Assembly (NCBI GenBank): GCA_021804345.1
Contig: JAJZHV010000001.1
Coordinates: 1-20,094, forward strand
DNA length: 20,094 nucleotides
Direction of reading: 5' to 3'
Source of the DNA: Pseudomonadota bacterium
Lineage (GTDB): Bacteria > Pseudomonadota > Gammaproteobacteria > Burkholderiales > Ferrovaceae
In this document: one piece after another, positions 16,532 through 20,094 of the stretch
Position numbering within the stretch: position 1 is the first letter of the stretch
Layout of the letters: every line of letters starts with the position of its first letter
The notes under the pieces: model-generated
Databases searched by the model: none
The model's input: only the letters and a program-made list of their open reading frames with translations
Told to the model about the DNA's origin: nothing
Translations under genes and position numbers: made by a program

Positions 16532-17068
16532 TCAATCGCCGTCCGCGCCACTTTGCCCGGGAAACAGCGCCTGTTGATACCCGAAGTGCGTGAGATCCGG
16601 CATACGCATGGGGTAGAGAATACCCAGTAAATGATCGCATTCATGTTGCACCACGCGCGCGTGAAACCCGCTGACGGCTCGGTCGATGGGCGTGCCGTTT
16701 TCATCCCAACCCTGATACCGTAGATGGCGATATCGTGGCACCAACCCCCGCAGACCGGGAAGCGATAAACAGCCCTCCCATCCCAACTCCTTCTCGTCAC
16801 TCAAGGGAGTGAGCACCGGGTTGATGAGCACAGTGGGGGGAATCGGCGGGGCATCCGGGTAGCGTACATTAAAGTCCCCGCCAAAAATCACCAGTTGCAC
16901 ACTCTCCCCGATCTGAGGTGCCGCCAATCCGGCACCATCCAGCGCCTGCATGGTATCGCGTAAATCCTGAAGCAGCGCCGGCAACCAGGGCTCATGCACG
17001 TGGACAATGGGTTGGGCACGCTGCAACAGCAGGGGATGCCCCATGTGCAGCACTGACCTAACGGACAT
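16532..17068 (-). CDS. def: Peptide deformylase Def
   Basis: Def removes the formyl group from the initiator methionine of new proteins, the step before Map acts. The 178-residue product shows the three deformylase motifs. Motif 1 is [10 protein letters not shown] (residues 45-54), motif 2 is EGCLSLPG with metal-binding Cys100, and motif 3 is QHECDHLLG with His142, Glu143 and His146. I chose the ATG at 17068 because [14 protein letters not shown] matches the usual N-terminus. It overlaps galU by 11 bases. A second ATG at 17044 would drop this conserved first strand. The frame stays open upstream to 17239 within galU, but that is a shadow. The C-terminal segment after residue 157 ([14 protein letters not shown]) is short and typical of proteobacterial forms. 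Confidence 0.95.
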   Translation of the reverse strand: MSVRSVLHMGHPLLLQRAQPIVHVHEPWLPALLQDLRDTMQALDGAGLAAPQIGESVQLVIFGGDFNVRYPDAPPIPPTVLINPVLTPLSDEKELGWEGCLSLPGLRGLVPRYRHLRYQGWDENGTPIDRAVSGFHARVVQHECDHLLGILYPMRMPDLTHFGYQQALFPGQSGADGD

Positions 17069-17951
17069 GGTTGAGCAGACCCGATTGCTGCAACCAGAGA
17101 CGAAAGGCTTCCCCCACTTCGGGATGGCGCACGCCATAGATGAGGGTAGCCTCCAGGTACCCCAGTTTGCTGCCGCAGTCATAGCGCACCCCCTCGAAGG
17201 GACAGGCCAGTACTGTTTCATGGGCCAGCAAAGCGGCAATCCCGTCCGTCAACTGAATCTCTCCACCTGCACCGGGCTGGATGGCACGGAGTTGCTGAAA
17301 AATAGCCGGCGTCAGAATATAACGCCCCACCACTCCCAGATTGGAGGGGGCGTTTTCGGGGCGCGGTTTTTCGACGATGGCGCTGATGGCGCGCGGCCCT
17401 TCGGAAGCCGGGGTAGAGTCTTGCAATTTCACAATTCCATACTGCTGGGTTTGTTCCGCTGGCACTTCCTGCACGCCCAGCACCGAGGTTCCGTAACGCT
17501 CATACAGCGCGACCATCTGGGTGAGCGCCGGGACGCCGGCATCGATCAGATCATCGGCCAGCAAGACGGCGAAGGGTTCATCGCCCACCAGGGGCGCGGC
17601 ACATAAAATGGCATGCCCCAAACCCAGCGCCTCCGCCTGGCGAACATAGGCACACGTCACCCCGGCCGGCAGCAGGTTCTGGATTTGCTCCATCAGGCGG
17701 GTTTTGCCCCGTTGCAGCAATTCGTTCTCCAGTTCATAGGCCTTGTCGAAATGATCCTCGATGGCACGCTTGCCCCGACCCGTGACAAAAATCAATTCGG
17801 TAATGCCTGCTGCCACCGCCTCCTCTGCTGCATACTGAATCAGCGGTTTGTCCACAATGGGGAGCATTTCCTTGGGACTGGCCTTGGTTGCAGGCAAAAA
17901 CCGACTACCAAGGCCGGCCACGGGGAATACTGCTTTTTTGATGGGTTTCAT
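17058..17951 (-). CDS. galU: UTP--glucose-1-phosphate uridylyltransferase GalU
   Basis: GalU makes UDP-glucose from glucose-1-phosphate and UTP, supplying LPS core, exopolysaccharide and other sugar nucleotides. The 297-residue protein starts [20 protein letters not shown], followed by [19 protein letters not shown], the nucleotide-binding signature. Further markers are [26 protein letters not shown] (key parts VTGRGK and EDHFD), the metal-binding LLADDLID (about 128-135), [17 protein letters not shown] and [16 protein letters not shown] about nine bases upstream of the ATG is a fair ribosome binding site. It is 41 bases after the zipA-like gene and overlaps def by 11 bases. Confidence 0.96.
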   Translation of the reverse strand: MKPIKKAVFPVAGLGSRFLPATKASPKEMLPIVDKPLIQYAAEEAVAAGITELIFVTGRGKRAIEDHFDKAYELENELLQRGKTRLMEQIQNLLPAGVTCAYVRQAEALGLGHAILCAAPLVGDEPFAVLLADDLIDAGVPALTQMVALYERYGTSVLGVQEVPAEQTQQYGIVKLQDSTPASEGPRAISAIVEKPRPENAPSNLGVVGRYILTPAIFQQLRAIQPGAGGEIQLTDGIAALLAHETVLACPFEGVRYDCGSKLGYLEATLIYGVRHPEVGEAFRLWLQQSGLLNHVR

Positions 17952-17992
17952 GAGAAGGTCCTGACAATGAGTGGAGTCTGCGAGCCGTGGGC

Positions 17993-19078
17993 TTAATGGC
18001 TAAAGAGTCGGGTTGCCAGGGGTGAACCGGGTGCAACCCCCTGATTGTCCATGCGTGCCAGAATACCGGTGAGCTGTTTTTCGATGGCAGCCAGTTGCCG
18101 CAACCCCAATGGGGCATCATTATCATCCACCACCCGGGCATTGAGCGTCCGGGCCAGGCGTTCCGCCATCGCAAACATTTCCCGCAGAGCCGGCAAGGCC
18201 TCGGCCACACGCGGCACATCCAGTAAGAAGGTGACCGCAGAGACCAGGGCCCCGTCTGCCTCATGCACCAGCAATGGTTTGCCCTCCCGATGCGTCAGGG
18301 TGAAACGGTCATTGCCCTGGGCATCGCGCCAATGGTAGGCGCCATCCTCCTGCAACCGGAGTCCTTCGGTGGCCGCCAGATCATACAGTCGCTCCATGGT
18401 CACACCCTTACCCTCCGGCAACACCACATTGATGCCAATAATCACATCCACTTGACTGCAAAATTGCTCTAGGGCAAGCGCATTGGTCAAGCCCTGCTGG
18501 GGGTCGCCAGCCTGGAACGCGGCCTGCAGTTGCTTGGCCAAGGAACGCATTTCGTCCATGAACAGGGTCAGGCGGGCTTCATTGACCGGTCCGCTGCGAC
18601 TAGCCAATTGCAACAACCCCTGAATGACCTGAAAGGAAAGGGTTCCGGGCTCCTCAATCGCGTAGCAGGGACCAGATAGATCGGAGGCCGGGTATCCCAC
18701 CCAACGCACATGGCGGGTCATAACACCCGATTTCACCAGAGTCTGCCAAAAATCGCCGGCACCCAGACCGCGCGGCGCTCGTAGGGTCACCGCAAACTCC
18801 AGCGCAGGGTCGGCCGCTTCGCCCAAGCGCATAGTATGGGCGCCAGAAGTCGCCTCCCAGGGCACCGCCCCCGGGGTCTCCAACCCGGGTTCGGTCCGTA
18901 GGGCGGCGCTCGACACGCCAGAAGGACCGGTGGCCGTAGCGTCGTCCTGACCTTCCTGGGCAGGAACCAATTGGGCCACCAGACGTTTGTGGCGTTGCTC
19001 CCGGATACGATTGAAGACCAACACAGCCCCTAGGAGCGCCAGTCCTGCTACTGCCAGACCCACTTGCAATTCGTTCAT
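17993..19078 (-). CDS. zipA: ZipA-like membrane-anchored FtsZ-binding cell division protein
   Basis: The 361-residue product begins with a few residues then one membrane helix (about 5-22, [17 protein letters not shown]) followed by a basic stretch (RIREQRHKR). This matches the N-out, single-anchor topology of ZipA. A short variable linker rich in Gly, Ala, Ser and Thr spans about residues 40-85. The remainder, from [20 protein letters not shown] to about residue 330, resembles the ZipA C-terminal FtsZ-binding domain, including VRWVGY and the paired repeat-like segments ending in [18 protein letters not shown]. ZipA tethers FtsZ to the inner membrane in gammaproteobacteria. Its position directly after smc is the conserved smc-zipA context. 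The linker is much shorter than in Escherichia coli. The start has GAGGG about seven bases upstream. Confidence 0.72.
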   Translation of the reverse strand: MNELQVGLAVAGLALLGAVLVFNRIREQRHKRLVAQLVPAQEGQDDATATGPSGVSSAALRTEPGLETPGAVPWEATSGAHTMRLGEAADPALEFAVTLRAPRGLGAGDFWQTLVKSGVMTRHVRWVGYPASDLSGPCYAIEEPGTLSFQVIQGLLQLASRSGPVNEARLTLFMDEMRSLAKQLQAAFQAGDPQQGLTNALALEQFCSQVDVIIGINVVLPEGKGVTMERLYDLAATEGLRLQEDGAYHWRDAQGNDRFTLTHREGKPLLVHEADGALVSAVTFLLDVPRVAEALPALREMFAMAERLARTLNARVVDDNDAPLGLRQLAAIEKQLTGILARMDNQGVAPGSPLATRLFSH

Positions 19079-19089
19079 GAATTTCCCTC

Positions 19090-20094
19090 TCAGACCACGG
19101 TCTCTTCGGATATGCGGACGGCCTCTTCAATATCCACGGCCACCATTCGGGATACGCCAGACTCGGCCATGGTAATACCCACCAATTGTTGCGCCATTTC
19201 CATGGCAATTTTATTGTGGGTGATAAACAGAAACTGGGTATGCTGAGACATCCGACGCACCAGGTTGGCAAAGCGCTCGGTATTGGCATCATCCAGTGGT
19301 GCATCCACTTCATCCAGCAGGCAAAAGGGTGCTGGATTCAATTGAAACAAGGCAAACACCAGGGAGAGTGCCGTTAGGGCTTTTTCGCCGCCGGAGAGCA
19401 AATGGATGGAGGTGGTTTTTTTCCCGGGGGGTTGGGCCACGATGTGTACGCCGGCATCCAGGATTTCTTCGCCGGTCAGTTCGATCCGGGCATACCCACC
19501 CCCAAACAGAGAGGGGAACAAGGTACTGAAACCTGCATTGACGCGTTCGAAGGTGTCTCGCAATTGGTCCCGGGTTTCCCGATCGATGCGCTGCATGGCT
19601 TGCTCCAGCGTGGTGACCGCCGTTTTGAGATCGGTGACCTGATCCTCCAGCCATTGCCGACGGTTTTGTGCCGCTGTCAATTCTTCCAGGGCCGCCAGGT
19701 TCACTGCCCCCAAGGCATCAATCTGCTGCTGCACGGTTTGGCACTGCTGGAGCAGGAAGGCCGGACGGGAGTTCGTGTCCAGTAAGGTTTCTAGCACGGA
19801 TTCCTGGGCCTGGTTCTGGTCCAGTTCCTCTTGAGCTCGCGCCAGATTCAAGCGGGCTTCCTGTTCCTTGAGTTGCAGTTGTCCCAAACGTTGCCGCAAG
19901 GGGTCCTGCTGTTGCTGCCAGGACAACCGCTGCTGGTCTAACTCTCGCAGGTAAGTATGGCAGGATTCCAGTTCCTGACGCGCCAGCGAGAGCAATTTTT
20001 CCCGCTCCCCGCGAGTGGCCAGGGCCTGCTGCAGGTGCATCTGCACTGCAGGCTCGTTGTGGAGGGCCAATTCCTGGCTCAGGGCTGCCTGTCG
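19090..20094 (-). CDS. smc: Chromosome segregation protein SMC, C-terminal part (cut by window edge)
   Basis: The frame is open without a stop from the window edge to the stop at 19090, giving at least 334 residues of the C-terminal end. By my translation, the first residues in the window are RQAALSQEL. The first 185 or so residues are a glutamine- and leucine-rich coiled coil. It contains GAVNLAALEE, a conserved point near the head-proximal coil. The ATPase head half follows: FPSLFGGGYARIEL, the ABC signature LLSGGEKALTALSLVF (about residue 232) and Walker B CLLDEVDAPLDDAN. The D-loop and FITHNKIAMEMA switch are also present. SMC, with ScpA and ScpB, loads on and compacts the chromosome. It is not MukB, which has a different head. 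It is followed after 11 bases by the zipA-like gene. Confidence 0.95.
   Translation of the reverse strand, partial: RQAALSQELALHNEPAVQMHLQQALATRGEREKLLSLARQELESCHTYLRELDQQRLSWQQQQDPLRQRLGQLQLKEQEARLNLARAQEELDQNQAQESVLETLLDTNSRPAFLLQQCQTVQQQIDALGAVNLAALEELTAAQNRRQWLEDQVTDLKTAVTTLEQAMQRIDRETRDQLRDTFERVNAGFSTLFPSLFGGGYARIELTGEEILDAGVHIVAQPPGKKTTSIHLLSGGEKALTALSLVFALFQLNPAPFCLLDEVDAPLDDANTERFANLVRRMSQHTQFLFITHNKIAMEMAQQLVGITMAESGVSRMVAVDIEEAVRISEETVV

Noticed and set aside
1..20094. CRISPR arrays, tRNA or rRNA genes, insertion sequences, phage or toxin-antitoxin genes
   Set aside because: I saw no spaced direct repeats, no cloverleaf or rRNA-like sequence, and no transposase or integrase frames. 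Coding density is filled by core genes.

Overview
The window is a dense stretch of proteobacterial housekeeping genes, about 57% G+C by eye. It holds no RNA genes, insertion sequences, prophage or CRISPR. Several clues point to a Gram-negative bacterium near the beta/gammaproteobacterial boundary. One is the full lipid A and outer-membrane cluster (lpxD-fabZ-lpxA-lpxB, bamA, skp). Another is the gene order rpsB-tsf-pyrH-frr-uppS-cdsA-dxr-rseP-bamA-skp. A ZipA-type protein lies next to smc, and LpxA has a betaproteobacteria-like sequence. An Acidithiobacillia or early-branching betaproteobacterial origin is my best guess, but it is inference and was not tested by any search.

Region 1 (1-12744, minus strand) reads as one long transcription unit in the order rpsB, tsf, pyrH, frr, uppS, cdsA, dxr, rseP, bamA, skp, lpxD, fabZ, lpxA, lpxB (cut by the window edge). 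It runs from translation (S2, EF-Ts, ribosome recycling) and UMP phosphorylation to isoprenoid and undecaprenyl carrier synthesis. It then covers phospholipid precursor synthesis, envelope stress proteolysis, outer-membrane protein assembly and the first steps of lipid A. Most junctions are short, and three in this operon are 4-base ATGA stop/start overlaps. The largest internal gaps are rpsB-tsf (155 bases) and bamA-skp (79 bases).

Region 2 (12745-13118) is the only intergenic stretch over 300 bases. It is a divergent control region with an extended -10 promoter for map (plus strand), a candidate extended -10 promoter for rpsB (minus strand), and a roughly 170-base rpsB leader with two pairing regions that could form an S2 autoregulatory structure.

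Region 3 (13119-16531, plus strand) is map-glnD, joined by an ATGA overlap. It encodes methionine aminopeptidase and the PII uridylyltransferase that senses nitrogen status. Its end abuts the convergent def gene with no base between the stop codons, and a perfect 12-base-pair hairpin sits just inside the end of glnD.

Region 4 (16532-20094, minus strand) reads smc (3' part only), zipA-like, galU, def, probably one operon. It combines chromosome condensation, division, UDP-glucose synthesis and N-terminal deformylation.

I found no evidence of a previously undescribed multi-gene system. The points most worth a second look are the rpsB leader, the glnD/def hairpin, and an isoleucine at the acyl-chain ruler position of LpxA.
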